Position numbers and translations under genes: made by a program. This document shows positions 25,711-33,915 of a DNA stretch of 64,000 nt, in pieces. How positions within the stretch are numbered: position 1 is the first letter of the stretch; each line of letters starts with the position of its first letter. Source of the stretch: Nocardia colli (GTDB lineage Bacteria > Actinomycetota > Actinomycetes > Mycobacteriales > Mycobacteriaceae); NCBI RefSeq assembly GCF_008704205.1, contig NZ_VXLC01000004.1, positions 496,001 through 560,000 of the forward strand, read 5' to 3'. The notes beneath the pieces were generated by a model, which ran no database searches, was not told the DNA's origin, and was given only the letters and a program-made list of their open reading frames with translations.

Positions 25711-25728
25711 TTATTTTCATTTGAATAT
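25711..25728. promoter_or_regulatory. amide-operon operator, copy 1
   Basis: TTATTTTCATTTGAATAT, directly upstream of the fmdB start. It is nearly identical (15 of 18 positions) to the motif between amiC-like and marR at 26893. Candidate MarR-family site. Confidence 0.55.
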
Positions 25729-25803
25729 GTTTCGTATGATGACGATACAAAGGCAGGCAGGTCGCCGCAGCGAAACCGCAAGGTGAAGTTCGTGTTACGA
25801 GCG

Positions 25804-26886
25804 TCAGGAGTTGAGTTCGGCGCGCACGCTGAATTCGAGCAGGTCGGCATCGGCCAGATAGACCGGCTGGGTGGTGTGCGCGCCGCGCACCCGCACCTCG
25901 CCGCGCGGGCCGCCGTAGCTGACCCGCGGCGCGTGCCGTTCGATGGCGCGCAGGTCGAGGCTGCGGGCGGATTCGGCGAGCGAGGCGAACAGCAGCAGTC
26001 CCTCGTAGCAGGATTCGCCGATGTTGTTCAGCGCGGGCGCGGCCGGACCGAACTCGCGCAGATAGCGCGCGCCGAAATCCATCCCCGCCGACGAGATGAC
26101 GCTCTCGAAATAGCCACTGGCGGTGAACAATCCGCGCGTGCTGTCGGCACCGCCCGCGTACAGCACGTCCTCGCCGATCATCATGCTCAGCCGCAGCCTG
26201 CCGTCGTCGAGGCCCGCCTCGGCGAAGGCGCGATTGAACGCGGCGCAGTCCGCGCCGACCATGAACAGCAGGACACCCTGCGCCGGCGAGCGATGGATCA
26301 GCTCCAGGGCCTGCCGGAAGTCGCGTCCGCCGAGCGGGACGAAGGTCTGCCCGACGATGTCGATATCCGTGGTCGCCGCGAATTCCGCTGCGGCCCTGGC
26401 GGTTTCCCGAGGCCACACGTAGTCGTTGCCGACCACGCACCAGCGGCGGATGCCGTGCTCGGCGCGCAGCCAGCGCAGCGCGGGGAACAGCTGTTGCTCA
26501 GGTGTCTCGCCGACCATGTAGACCCCGTCGGAGTCCTCGCCGCCCTCGTAGAACGTGGTGTAGACGTAGGGCACCCGGCCTGCGGTATGTGGCGTGATCA
26601 CCTTGCGCGCGTTGGACAGATGCCAGCCGACCACGCCGTCGACCATGCCGGTGCTGACCATCCGGTCGATCGTCGCGGCGAGCACGGGCAGCGGCGCGCC
26701 CGCGTCTACCGGATGCAGCCGGACGGTCCGATCGAGAATTCCGCCGGCGGCATTGATATCCGCCACGGCCAAGGACGCACAGGCCTCACAGGAGGGACCG
26801 AACATGCCCGCGGACCCACTGCGCGGCACCACCAGTGCGATGTCCACCGTGGAGCGACGAAAACCGTAGCGCGACAACGGAATCAC
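25804..26886 (-). CDS. AmiC-like amide-binding sensor (periplasmic-binding-protein fold)
   Basis: 360 residues from GTG 26886 (GTG 26889 equally possible). The type I binding-protein fold begins at once (STVDIALVVPRSGSAGMFGPSCEACASLAVADINAAGGI) with no signal peptide, so it should stay in the cytosol like Pseudomonas AmiC rather than serve an ABC importer. Segments AGRVPYVYTTFYEG and NDYVWPRETARAAAEF fit the amide/urea-binding branch. It stands 103 bp upstream of fmdB-fmdA and is divergent from a MarR regulator. I infer that it senses amides and modulates the operon. Confidence 0.8.
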   Translation of the reverse strand: MIPLSRYGFRRSTVDIALVVPRSGSAGMFGPSCEACASLAVADINAAGGILDRTVRLHPVDAGAPLPVLAATIDRMVSTGMVDGVVGWHLSNARKVITPHTAGRVPYVYTTFYEGGEDSDGVYMVGETPEQQLFPALRWLRAEHGIRRWCVVGNDYVWPRETARAAAEFAATTDIDIVGQTFVPLGGRDFRQALELIHRSPAQGVLLFMVGADCAAFNRAFAEAGLDDGRLRLSMMIGEDVLYAGGADSTRGLFTASGYFESVISSAGMDFGARYLREFGPAAPALNNIGESCYEGLLLFASLAESARSLDLRAIERHAPRVSYGGPRGEVRVRGAHTTQPVYLADADLLEFSVRAELNS

Positions 26887-26892
26887 CACCGT

Positions 26893-26910
26893 ATATTTCC
26901 ATTTGAATAT
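26893..26910. promoter_or_regulatory. amide-operon operator, copy 2
   Basis: ATATTTCCATTTGAATAT, with 5-bp inverted ends ATATT/AATAT, in the 54-bp divergent gap between the AmiC-like gene and the MarR gene. Same motif as at 25711. Confidence 0.6.
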
Positions 26911-26940
26911 TAACCATACGGGGTTGGATATAGTACTGCC

Positions 26941-27378
26941 GTGGACAATAGCACCGCCCCCGCCGCGCTGGAAGAATTGGCCCGGCTGGTGCGCAGGGCT
27001 TCGCAGGAACTCGACCGGGCCATCGCGACCAGTCTCGGCGAGAATTCCGTCGTGCGCTGGCACGCCCTCGCGGCGGTGGTGGACGGCGTCGGTTACCCGA
27101 TGTCGCACCTCGCGGAGGCCACCCTGCTCACCGGCGCCAACCTGACCCGGCTGATCGACGGGATGATCGCGGACAACCTGGTGCACCGCAAGGTCGACGA
27201 CACCGATCGCCGCCGGGTGCTGGTGTTCCCCACCCACCGCGGCGTGCTCGCCTTCCAGGCGATGAACCGCGCCGTCGGCGCCAGCGGACTCGACGCGCTG
27301 GCCGCGGGCAATGCCCGATTGGCCAAGTCGCTGGCCGGCCTGGTCGACCAGTTGCACACCGAACCCGCTACCACGTAA
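26941..27378 (+). CDS. MarR-family regulator
   Basis: 145 residues from GTG 26941. The winged helix is visible in MSHLAEATLLTGANLTRLIDGMIADNLVHRKVDDTDRRRVLVFPTHRG, with the DxDRR wing typical of MarR. It is divergent from the AmiC-like sensor, and the same palindromic motif precedes both that gap and the fmdB promoter. It therefore most likely represses or activates the amide genes. Whether AmiC-like protein binds it, as AmiC binds AmiR in Pseudomonas, is open. Confidence 0.85.
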   Translation: MDNSTAPAALEELARLVRRASQELDRAIATSLGENSVVRWHALAAVVDGVGYPMSHLAEATLLTGANLTRLIDGMIADNLVHRKVDDTDRRRVLVFPTHRGVLAFQAMNRAVGASGLDALAAGNARLAKSLAGLVDQLHTEPATT

Positions 27379-27459
27379 CCCGCCGTCGCGCATCGATACC
27401 TGACGAGTCGGGGAATTCCCTGATGGCGCACCGGCCCGAACGCGGTAAGACTGGTGTGC

Positions 27460-28236
27460 ATGACTTCGCAAGCTTTGGGTTCCGACACCGCTGACCTGGC
27501 GGTACCGACCGATGTCGCGGCCCGTGCGATCGACCTGGTCAAGGTCTACGGGTCGGGAGATACGCAGGTCCGGGCGCTGGACGGCGTGTCGGCCGAGTTC
27601 GCGAAGGGAGAATTCACCGCGATCATGGGTCCGTCGGGCTCCGGCAAGTCGACGCTGATGCACTGCCTGGCCGGGCTGGACAGCGCGAGCACCGGCACCG
27701 TCCGGATCGGCGATACCGACCTGGCCGGCCTTTCCGACAAGCAGATGACCCGGCTGCGGCGCGACCGGATCGGCTTCGTCTTCCAGGCGTTCAACCTGGT
27801 GCCGACGCTGACCGCGCTGGAGAACATCACGCTGCCGCTGGACATCGCCGGGCGCAAGCCGGATCAGTCCTGGCTGGCCACGGTGCTCGAGCGGCTCGGC
27901 CTCAACGACCGGCTCACCCATCGGCCGAGCGAGCTGTCCGGCGGACAGCAGCAGCGGGTGGCCTGCGCGCGGGCGCTGGCGGGCAAGCCGGAGATCATCT
28001 TCGGCGACGAGCCGACCGGCAACCTGGACTCGAAGGCCTCCGAGGAGGTGCTGTCCATCCTGCGCGCCGCGGTGGACGAGTTCGGGCAGACCGTGGTGAT
28101 CGTCACACACGAGCCGCACGCCGCCGGGTTCGCCGACCGGGTGATCTTCCTGGCCGACGGCAAGATCGTCAACGAAATGCGTGATCCGACGTCGGATACC
28201 GTGCTCGACCGGATGAAGGCGCTGGAGCAAGCCTGA
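27460..28236 (+). CDS. ABC exporter ATP-binding subunit (LolD/MacB type)
   Basis: 258 residues from ATG 27460; a GTG two codons earlier is possible. Walker A GPSGSGKST, Q-loop FVFQAFNLVPTLTALENI, signature LSGGQQQRVACARAL, Walker B IIFGDEPTGNLD and the switch His VTHEPH are all intact. The EPTGNLD form is typical of the MacB/LolD/FtsE branch. Its TGA overlaps the permease ATG (TGATG). These systems move lipids, lipoproteins, peptides or drugs by mechanotransmission rather than classic transport; the substrate is unknown. Confidence 0.92.
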   Translation: MTSQALGSDTADLAVPTDVAARAIDLVKVYGSGDTQVRALDGVSAEFAKGEFTAIMGPSGSGKSTLMHCLAGLDSASTGTVRIGDTDLAGLSDKQMTRLRRDRIGFVFQAFNLVPTLTALENITLPLDIAGRKPDQSWLATVLERLGLNDRLTHRPSELSGGQQQRVACARALAGKPEIIFGDEPTGNLDSKASEEVLSILRAAVDEFGQTVVIVTHEPHAAGFADRVIFLADGKIVNEMRDPTSDTVLDRMKALEQA

Positions 28237-30764
28237 TGAGTGGTAGTCCGATGCGGAAGGTTGCGCTACGCAACCTTGCCGCACATAAGGTGCGCCTCGC
28301 CCTCACGCTGCTATCGGTGGTGCTCGGCACCGCGTTCATCGCGGGCTCGTTCGTGTTCACCGATACGTTGCAGCGCACGTTCGACGGGATCTTCGCCGGT
28401 CAGGCGAAGGGCGTCGACGTTCGGGTGAGTCCCAAAGAGCGGCAGGCGCAAGGGGTTCCGAACAACATCGTCGACGAACTGCAGAAGTATCCCGGGGTGC
28501 GCACGATCGCGCCGAGCGTGAACGGCGTCCTGGTGCTGCTCACGCCGGACGGGAAGAAGGCGATCCAGACCGGCGGCGCGCCCACCTTCGGGCAGTCGTA
28601 TCTGCCGCCGGAGCGGGCGGTCGCCGAGCCGAACAAGTTCGTCCAGGGCGTGCCGCCGGCGAAAAGCGGTGAGATAGCGCTGAATACGGGTGGCGCCGAG
28701 CGGGCCGGATTGAAGATCGGCGATCACACCAAGCTGATGATCCCGTCGCAGGGCGATCCGATCGATGTGACGCTCACCGGCATCTACCAGGTGCCTTCGG
28801 ACACCGGCGGATTCATCGGCGTGCTGTTCGACGACACCCAGGCGCGCAAGCTGTTCACCGACGGGCTGCACGTGGCCTATGTCGATGTCGCGGCCACCGG
28901 GATACCCGGGGATCAGTTGCGCGACAACCTGATCAAGGACCTGCCGAACTACAAGGTGCAGAACGGCGATCAGGTGCGCGCGGACCTGAAGAAGGACGTG
29001 TCCAACGCGCTCAACTTCATCAACTACTTCCTGCTCGCGTTCGGCGCGATCGCGCTGATCGTCGGGACGTTCATCATCTACAACACCTTCTCGATGATCG
29101 TCGCGCAGCGGCTGCGTGAACTCGCCTTGCTGCGTGCGGTCGGGGCGAGCCGGCAACAGGTCGGGCGATCGGTGGTCGCGGAGGCGTTCGTCATCGGATT
29201 GGTCGGCAGCGCACTGGGATTGGCCGGCGGCATCGGGCTGGCGTTCGGGCTGTCCGCGGTGCTCAACGCGTTCGATCTCGGGTTGCCCACCGGGTCGATG
29301 ACGGTGTTGCCGCGCACCATCGCGGTCGGGTTGCTCGTCGGTCTCATCGTGACCGTGCTCAGTGCCTACGCGCCGGCCCGCCGGGCGGCGAAGATTCCGC
29401 CCGTCGAGGCGATGCGCGAGGAATTCGCCTCCGCCGGTGATTCTTTGCGGATCCGGACGCTGGTCGGTGCGGTGCTCGCGGTGGCGGGTGCGGTGCTCGT
29501 CTACGTCGGCGCCCAATCCACCGGCGGGAACGCGGCTTTGACCGTCGGCATCGGCGCGCTGGCGCTGATTCTCGCGGTATTGCTGGCCGCGCCCGCGCTT
29601 TCGCGACCGGTGGTCGGTGGGCTCGGGGTGTTGACTCGTCCGTTCGGCCCGATCGGGCGGATGGCGCGCAACAATGCCGCCCGCAACCCGCGCCGCACGG
29701 CCGCAACGGCTTTCGCGCTCACCCTCGGGCTGATGCTGGTGACCGCGATCGGAATGCTCGGCGCTTCGGCGAAAGCCAGCGTCGGGGTGCTGGTGGACAA
29801 GGGCGTGCGGTCCGACTATGTGCTGGCCAGTCAGCAATTCGTCGGAGTGCCGTTCGGCGCCGCCGACGCGGTGCGCAAGTCGGTGCCCGGCGTCGCCGAG
29901 GTGGTCGGGCTGCGCGGCGTCGGCTTCAAGATCGGGGACGACCAGGTCGGCGGCACCTCGCCGGACGGCCGGCTGGATCAGGCACTGAATTACGAAATAC
30001 TGCGTGGCTCAGCGACTCTCGGCGACCGGGACATATTGGTGTCCGAGGACGAGGCGAACAAGCGCGGCTGGCGGGTCGGCCAGGAGGTCTCGCCGACCAG
30101 TTTCGACGGCAAGAAGGTTCCGCTCACCGTCGCCGGCATCTATCGCAAGACCCCGTTGCTCGGCGCGCTCGTGGTGTCGCCGGTGGTTTACAAGGAGGTG
30201 GTGCCGGTCAACTTCCAGAGCAATGTCGTCGTGCTGGTCACCGCCAAGCCCGGCGCGAACCTGACCGAGATGCGCGCTGATCTGGAGCGGGCGGTCGAGC
30301 CGTTCCCGGTGGTTCAGGTGCAGGACCGGGAGGAATTCAAAGGCGCGCAAGGCAAACAGATCAACACGCTGCTCGCCATCCTCTACGGCCTGCTCGCGCT
30401 GGCGGTGGTGATCGCCATCCTCGGCATCGTCAACACGCTGGCATTGTCGGTGGTGGAGCGGCGGCGCGAGATCGGCATGCTGCGGGCGGTCGGGATGCAA
30501 CGCGCGCAAGTGCGGCGAACCATCTATCTGGAATCCATGCTGATCGCGGTCTTCGGGGCCATCATCGGCATGCTGCTGGGGTTGGGGCTGGGCGTGGGCT
30601 TCCTGCGGACACTGCGGGATCTGGGGCTCGATCAGATCGCCATCCCGTGGTCGCAGCTGGTGCTCGTGCTGGTGAGTTCGGGCGTGGTCGGGGTGCTGGC
30701 CGCGCTCTGGCCCGCGGTCCGGGCGGCCCGGACCCCACCCTTGGCGGCCATCGCCGACCTGTAA
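28236..30764 (+). CDS. ABC transporter FtsX-type permease
   Basis: 842 residues with a duplicated FtsX layout. TM1 (VRLALTLLSVVLGTAFIAGSFVFTDTL) is followed by a large outside domain, then a three-helix FtsX core (about 255-385). A central hydrophobic pair leads into the second outside domain (about 525-690) and a final core (INTLLAILYGLLALAVVIAILGIVNTLALSVVERRREIGMLRAVG). The motif RREIGMLRAVG and its twin RLRELALLRAVG are family hallmarks. It is coupled to the ATPase gene by TGATG. The substrate cannot be read. A strong hairpin terminator lies 14 bp after the stop. Confidence 0.92.
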   Translation: MSGSPMRKVALRNLAAHKVRLALTLLSVVLGTAFIAGSFVFTDTLQRTFDGIFAGQAKGVDVRVSPKERQAQGVPNNIVDELQKYPGVRTIAPSVNGVLVLLTPDGKKAIQTGGAPTFGQSYLPPERAVAEPNKFVQGVPPAKSGEIALNTGGAERAGLKIGDHTKLMIPSQGDPIDVTLTGIYQVPSDTGGFIGVLFDDTQARKLFTDGLHVAYVDVAATGIPGDQLRDNLIKDLPNYKVQNGDQVRADLKKDVSNALNFINYFLLAFGAIALIVGTFIIYNTFSMIVAQRLRELALLRAVGASRQQVGRSVVAEAFVIGLVGSALGLAGGIGLAFGLSAVLNAFDLGLPTGSMTVLPRTIAVGLLVGLIVTVLSAYAPARRAAKIPPVEAMREEFASAGDSLRIRTLVGAVLAVAGAVLVYVGAQSTGGNAALTVGIGALALILAVLLAAPALSRPVVGGLGVLTRPFGPIGRMARNNAARNPRRTAATAFALTLGLMLVTAIGMLGASAKASVGVLVDKGVRSDYVLASQQFVGVPFGAADAVRKSVPGVAEVVGLRGVGFKIGDDQVGGTSPDGRLDQALNYEILRGSATLGDRDILVSEDEANKRGWRVGQEVSPTSFDGKKVPLTVAGIYRKTPLLGALVVSPVVYKEVVPVNFQSNVVVLVTAKPGANLTEMRADLERAVEPFPVVQVQDREEFKGAQGKQINTLLAILYGLLALAVVIAILGIVNTLALSVVERRREIGMLRAVGMQRAQVRRTIYLESMLIAVFGAIIGMLLGLGLGVGFLRTLRDLGLDQIAIPWSQLVLVLVSSGVVGVLAALWPAVRAARTPPLAAIADL

Positions 30765-30778
30765 GCGCACCGCTGTCC

Positions 30779-30806
30779 GGCGGGCCCCGATTCGTCGGGG
30801 CCCGCC
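30779..30806 (+). terminator. perfect 12-bp hairpin with TTCG loop
   Basis: GGCGGGCCCCGA / TCGGGGCCCGCC with a TTCG tetraloop, 14 bp after the ABC permease stop codon. Confidence 0.8.
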
Positions 30807-30985
30807 GTTCTGCTGTGCGGAATCGACTGGCCCGCAGCAGGTCCGGGGCGGTGCGGGAACCGTGGTGTCTGTCCCGTCACACCGTGGTGAAGTCGGCCGG
30901 GGGATGATGCTAGGTTAAACGGAGGATGTAGCTCCGCTTAATTGCCGGGATCGGCCTGGTTCAACGGGGAAGGAGGCCGCGGGCA

Positions 30986-31813
30986 ATGGTGGCTGTGGGT
31001 CTTGGCGGGCCGGGTGCCGGATTCGAGGTCGCGCCGGGCGGGATCGTCGAACGGATGCGGGCGGCGGTGCACGGCCGCGGCGGCGAGGCGGTCGGGCAGC
31101 TGGTGCTGATCACCGTGCTCTACGTCGGTTATCGGGTGGGCCGGATGGTGACCGCCGACGACACGGTGCGCGCGTTCGGCAACGCCCGTGCACTGCTCGG
31201 ACTGGAGGATCGCCTCTGGCTACCCGAGGAGACGACGTTGCAGTCGGTCTTCGTGCGCCACGACTCCTTCGCCCTGCCGGCCAACTTCTATTACGCCACC
31301 GCGCATTTCACCGTCGCGGTGGCGGTTCTGTTGTGGTTGTGGGTGTTTCGGCCCGAGCACTATCGATGGACGCGCAACCTGATGGTGGCGTTGACCGCCG
31401 CCGCGCTCGTCGTGCACGTCCTGGTGCCGCTCGCGCCGCCGCGCATGCTGCCGGAGTACGGCTTCGTCGATCTGGCCGCCGTGCACGGCCAATCCGTCTA
31501 CGGCTCGGCCGAATCCGGCGGCCTGTCCAACCAATTCGCCGCCATGCCCTCGCTGCACGTCGGCTGGGCGCTACTGCTCGCGTTCGCCGTGGTCGCCGCG
31601 ACCCGCACCCGATGGCGCTGGCTGGCCCTCGCGCATCCGGTGCTGACCACCCTGGTCGTGATCGGCACCGGCAACCACTACTGGCTGGACGTCATCGTTG
31701 CGATCGGTTTGCTGGCCATCTCCGCACTACTGCACCCGAAGCTCGTCCCGACCGCCGCGACGGCCTGGGGCATCATGGGCCCGGTGGCCGCGAAACCCCT
31801 CGTGACCAGCTGA
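30986..31813 (+). CDS. PAP2-type phosphatase / inositol-phosphoceramide-synthase-like membrane protein
   Basis: 275 residues with AAGGAGG before ATG 30986. Several membrane helices (AVGQLVLITVLYVGYRVGRM, FTVAVAVLLWLWVF, LMVALTAAALVVHVLVPLAPP and two at the C-terminus). The acid-phosphatase motifs are present: MPSLHVGWALLLAF (C2) and GNHYWLDVIVA (C3) with both His. This branch (PAP2_3/AUR1-like) transfers or removes phosphate-linked lipid head groups. A role in inositol or phospholipid metabolism of the envelope is plausible but not shown. Confidence 0.82.
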   Translation: MVAVGLGGPGAGFEVAPGGIVERMRAAVHGRGGEAVGQLVLITVLYVGYRVGRMVTADDTVRAFGNARALLGLEDRLWLPEETTLQSVFVRHDSFALPANFYYATAHFTVAVAVLLWLWVFRPEHYRWTRNLMVALTAAALVVHVLVPLAPPRMLPEYGFVDLAAVHGQSVYGSAESGGLSNQFAAMPSLHVGWALLLAFAVVAATRTRWRWLALAHPVLTTLVVIGTGNHYWLDVIVAIGLLAISALLHPKLVPTAATAWGIMGPVAAKPLVTS

Positions 31814-31913
31814 GAACTCGTCCCGCGCCGGTCGGCCGAACCAGGCTCACCGCCGCAACCGCTGTCGTAGGATCTCCTGAGCTGTCCGGTTCGCCCGTTC
31901 AGATAGGAGCCCG

Positions 31914-32003
31914 ATGGAATTCCTCACCACGCTCTCCACCCTGCTCGGCATCGCACTGCAGTTGATCAACCTGGTCTCGGCGATCTCCAGTCTCTCAGGG
32001 TGA
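31914..32003 (+). CDS. 29-residue hydrophobic peptide
   Basis: ATG 31914 follows TAGGAG at 5-nt spacing, a better ribosome site than many larger genes here. The product is one amphipathic/hydrophobic helix (MEFLTTLSTLLGIALQLINL...) ending SSLSG. It has a single Glu and no basic residue. A TAGGAT -10-like box lies about 45 bp upstream. It could be a membrane-active or small regulatory peptide, and the adjacent vapC on the other strand converges on it. No family recognised. Confidence 0.5.
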   Translation: MEFLTTLSTLLGIALQLINLVSAISSLSG

Positions 32004-32014
32004 TTCGGCTTCGA

Positions 32015-32443
32015 TCAGGGCAGTCGGCCCTTGCTGTCGGGAAGCGGGTAGACCTTGCCGCCTTCCAATCGCACCACCTCGGCAAGTGCGGGGTCCGCCG
32101 TTGCCAGCGGGAGCTCCTCGGACAGTGCGGTGGCCGCGGCGACACAGTCCGCCAGGCTTACGGCCATCCGTTCGCGATGGTAATGCCGAGTGCGCAAACG
32201 CCCAGCGAGCACCCCCAGCGGGGCGGTCACGGGAGCAAGTCGCATGCCGATCGTGGAGAGCAGGGCGATGTCTGCCTCCACGTCGTCCGGGTGGCGCCCG
32301 TACACGCGGGCGAGTTGATCCATCACTTCCGCGGCGTTCGCGGTGGACAGGACGCTGGGCGCGACTAGTAGGTTCGCGACTTCGCGGGCTGACGGCTCGG
32401 CGCGGAAGTACGCGATAACTGCATAGGCATCAAGGACTGTCAT
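32015..32443 (-). CDS. vapC: VapC-like PIN-domain ribonuclease toxin
   Basis: 142 residues from ATG 32443. The four acidic PIN positions are present: Asp5 (VLDAYAVIAYF), Glu39 (NAAEVMDQL), Asp99 (SLADCVAA) and Asp117 (ATADPAL). VapC toxins cut specific tRNA or rRNA in a Mg-dependent way; the target is unknown. Its ATG overlaps the stop of the upstream antitoxin as ATGA. The active site looks intact, so the toxin is presumably held in check by its partner. Confidence 0.88.
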   Translation of the reverse strand: MTVLDAYAVIAYFRAEPSAREVANLLVAPSVLSTANAAEVMDQLARVYGRHPDDVEADIALLSTIGMRLAPVTAPLGVLAGRLRTRHYHRERMAVSLADCVAAATALSEELPLATADPALAEVVRLEGGKVYPLPDSKGRLP

Positions 32444-32679
32444 CGTTCCCTGCTTGTCGGTTCGGCGGCGCGTTCGGCTGCTCGGGCCTCCTCGCTGTCC
32501 GGTCCTGGACCTGCATGGGCGCCCATCAGTGCGGTGATCGGATCGGTCGGGATCGGCCGCACGATCGCGTAGTCGCCGCGGTCGATGACCAGCACCGAGG
32601 AGGCACCCCACCGGCGGCGTAGATCTGCGGGGAGCGAGATCTGACCGTTGCCGGTCACCTTGGCATGTGCAGAGCTCAT
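32440..32679 (-). CDS. vapB: VapB-like antitoxin, SpoVT/AbrB fold
   Basis: 79 residues. An AbrB-type swapped-hairpin DNA-binding domain fills residues 5-48 (AKVTGNGQISLPADLRRRWGASSVLVI). The Glu/Arg-rich tail (DSEEARAAERAAEPTSRER) is the part expected to wrap into the VapC active site. It starts the operon and probably autorepresses it. An inverted repeat lies 18-51 bp upstream of the ATG. Confidence 0.85.
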   Translation of the reverse strand: MSSAHAKVTGNGQISLPADLRRRWGASSVLVIDRGDYAIVRPIPTDPITALMGAHAGPGPDSEEARAAERAAEPTSRER

Positions 32680-32696
32680 GTATTCATATTACAGCG

Positions 32697-32730
32697 TGAT
32701 CAGTTTGTGCAATAGAGTAGATACTGATCA
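32697..32730. promoter_or_regulatory. inverted repeat upstream of vapBC
   Basis: TGATCAGT (32697-32704) and ACTGATCA (32723-32730) form perfect 8-bp arms separated by 18 nt in an AT-rich stretch. They lie just upstream of vapB, where the autoregulatory VapBC complex would be expected to bind. Confidence 0.5.
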
Positions 32731-32754
32731 TATGGCATAGTAGTCCATTGTATT

Positions 32755-33915
32755 TCAGCTGTGGCTCGTGTTGGAGTTGGCCCAGGCTTGCAGGTCGCCG
32801 CGGTCCAGGGCGACGGCGAGTAGGGCGGGGAATTTGTCGGGGGTGCAGGCGAAGGCGGGGACGCCGAGGGCGGCCAGGGCGGCGGCGTTGTCGTGGTCGA
32901 AGGCGGGGGCGCCTTCGTCGGACAGGGCGAGCAGGACCACCACCTGGACGCCGGATTCCTTCATGGCATTGATCCGGCGCAGCATTTCATCGCGGACACC
33001 GCCCTCGTAGAGGTCGGAGATGAGCACGAAGAGGGAATCGGTGGGGCGGGTGACGAGGGTTTGGGAATAGGCGATGGCGCGGTTGATGTCGGTGCCGCCG
33101 CCGAGCTGGGTGCCGAACAGGACGTCGACCGGGTCGTCGAGTTTGTCGGTGAGGTCGACGATCTCGGTGTCGAAGACGACGAGCGAGGTCTTCAGCGAGC
33201 GCATGGAGGCGAGCACCGCGCCGAAGACGGAGGCGTAGACGACGCTGGCCGCCATCGAGCCGGATTGGTCGATGGCGAGCACCACGTCGCGTTGCACCGC
33301 TTGGGCTTTGCGGCCGTAACCGACCAGCCGCTCGGGCACGACGGTGCGATGCTCGGGCAGATAGTTGGCCAGGTTCTTGCGGATGGTGCGGTCCCAGTCG
33401 ATATCGCGCAGCCGTGGCCGGGAGACGCGGGCGGCCCGGTTCAACGCGCCGGAGACGGCCGCGACGGTCTGCGCGGCGATGCGCTGCTCGATCTCGCGCA
33501 CCACCTTCTGCACCACCATGCGCGCGGTCGCCTTGGTGGTTTCCGGCATCACCCGGTTCAGGCTCAGCAGGGTGCCGACCAGGTGCACGTCGGGTTCGAC
33601 CGCCTCGAGCAACTCCGGCTCCAGCAGCAACTGGGTGAGGTTCAGCCGCTGGACCGCGTCGCGCTGCATCACCTCGACGACGGTCGAGGGGAAGTAGTTG
33701 CGGATGTCGCCGAGCCAGCGGGCCACCCGGGGCGCGGAGCCCTCGAGCCCGCCGGAGCGTTTACCCGAGCTGCGTTCGTTGTCGTTGTACAGCGCGGACA
33801 GCGCGCGGTCCATCGCGACATCGTCGCCGTCGCCGAGTCCACCGAGCCCCTCTTCGGCGGCAGCGCCGAGCACCAGACGCCAACGCCGCGCCTGCGTTTC
33901 ATCGACCGCGTTCAT
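32755..33915 (-). CDS. VWA-domain protein of the SWIM/MoxR/DUF5682 operon
   Basis: 386 residues from ATG 33915 (MNAVDETQARRWRL), overlapping the DUF5682 stop as ATGA. The N-terminal half is helical (about 1-195). The C-terminal von Willebrand A domain has the MIDAS motif DQSGSMAAS (DxSxS) and later GGGTDINRAI and LISDLYEGG. MoxR-type ATPases usually act with such VWA proteins to remodel or activate client complexes. It is the last gene of the operon. The client here is unknown. Confidence 0.88.
   Translation of the reverse strand: MNAVDETQARRWRLVLGAAAEEGLGGLGDGDDVAMDRALSALYNDNERSSGKRSGGLEGSAPRVARWLGDIRNYFPSTVVEVMQRDAVQRLNLTQLLLEPELLEAVEPDVHLVGTLLSLNRVMPETTKATARMVVQKVVREIEQRIAAQTVAAVSGALNRAARVSRPRLRDIDWDRTIRKNLANYLPEHRTVVPERLVGYGRKAQAVQRDVVLAIDQSGSMAASVVYASVFGAVLASMRSLKTSLVVFDTEIVDLTDKLDDPVDVLFGTQLGGGTDINRAIAYSQTLVTRPTDSLFVLISDLYEGGVRDEMLRRINAMKESGVQVVVLLALSDEGAPAFDHDNAAALAALGVPAFACTPDKFPALLAVALDRGDLQAWANSNTSHS

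Noticed and set aside
22233..25803. Recently acquired genomic island around hipBA and the amide operon
   Set aside because: AT-richer intergenic DNA is suggestive, but there is no integrase, tRNA, direct-repeat end or codon-use break in the genes.
26887..28284. Upstream extension of the AmiC-like gene
   Set aside because: It would lie antisense to MarR and the ABC ATPase; the binding-protein fold begins at the GTG near 26886.
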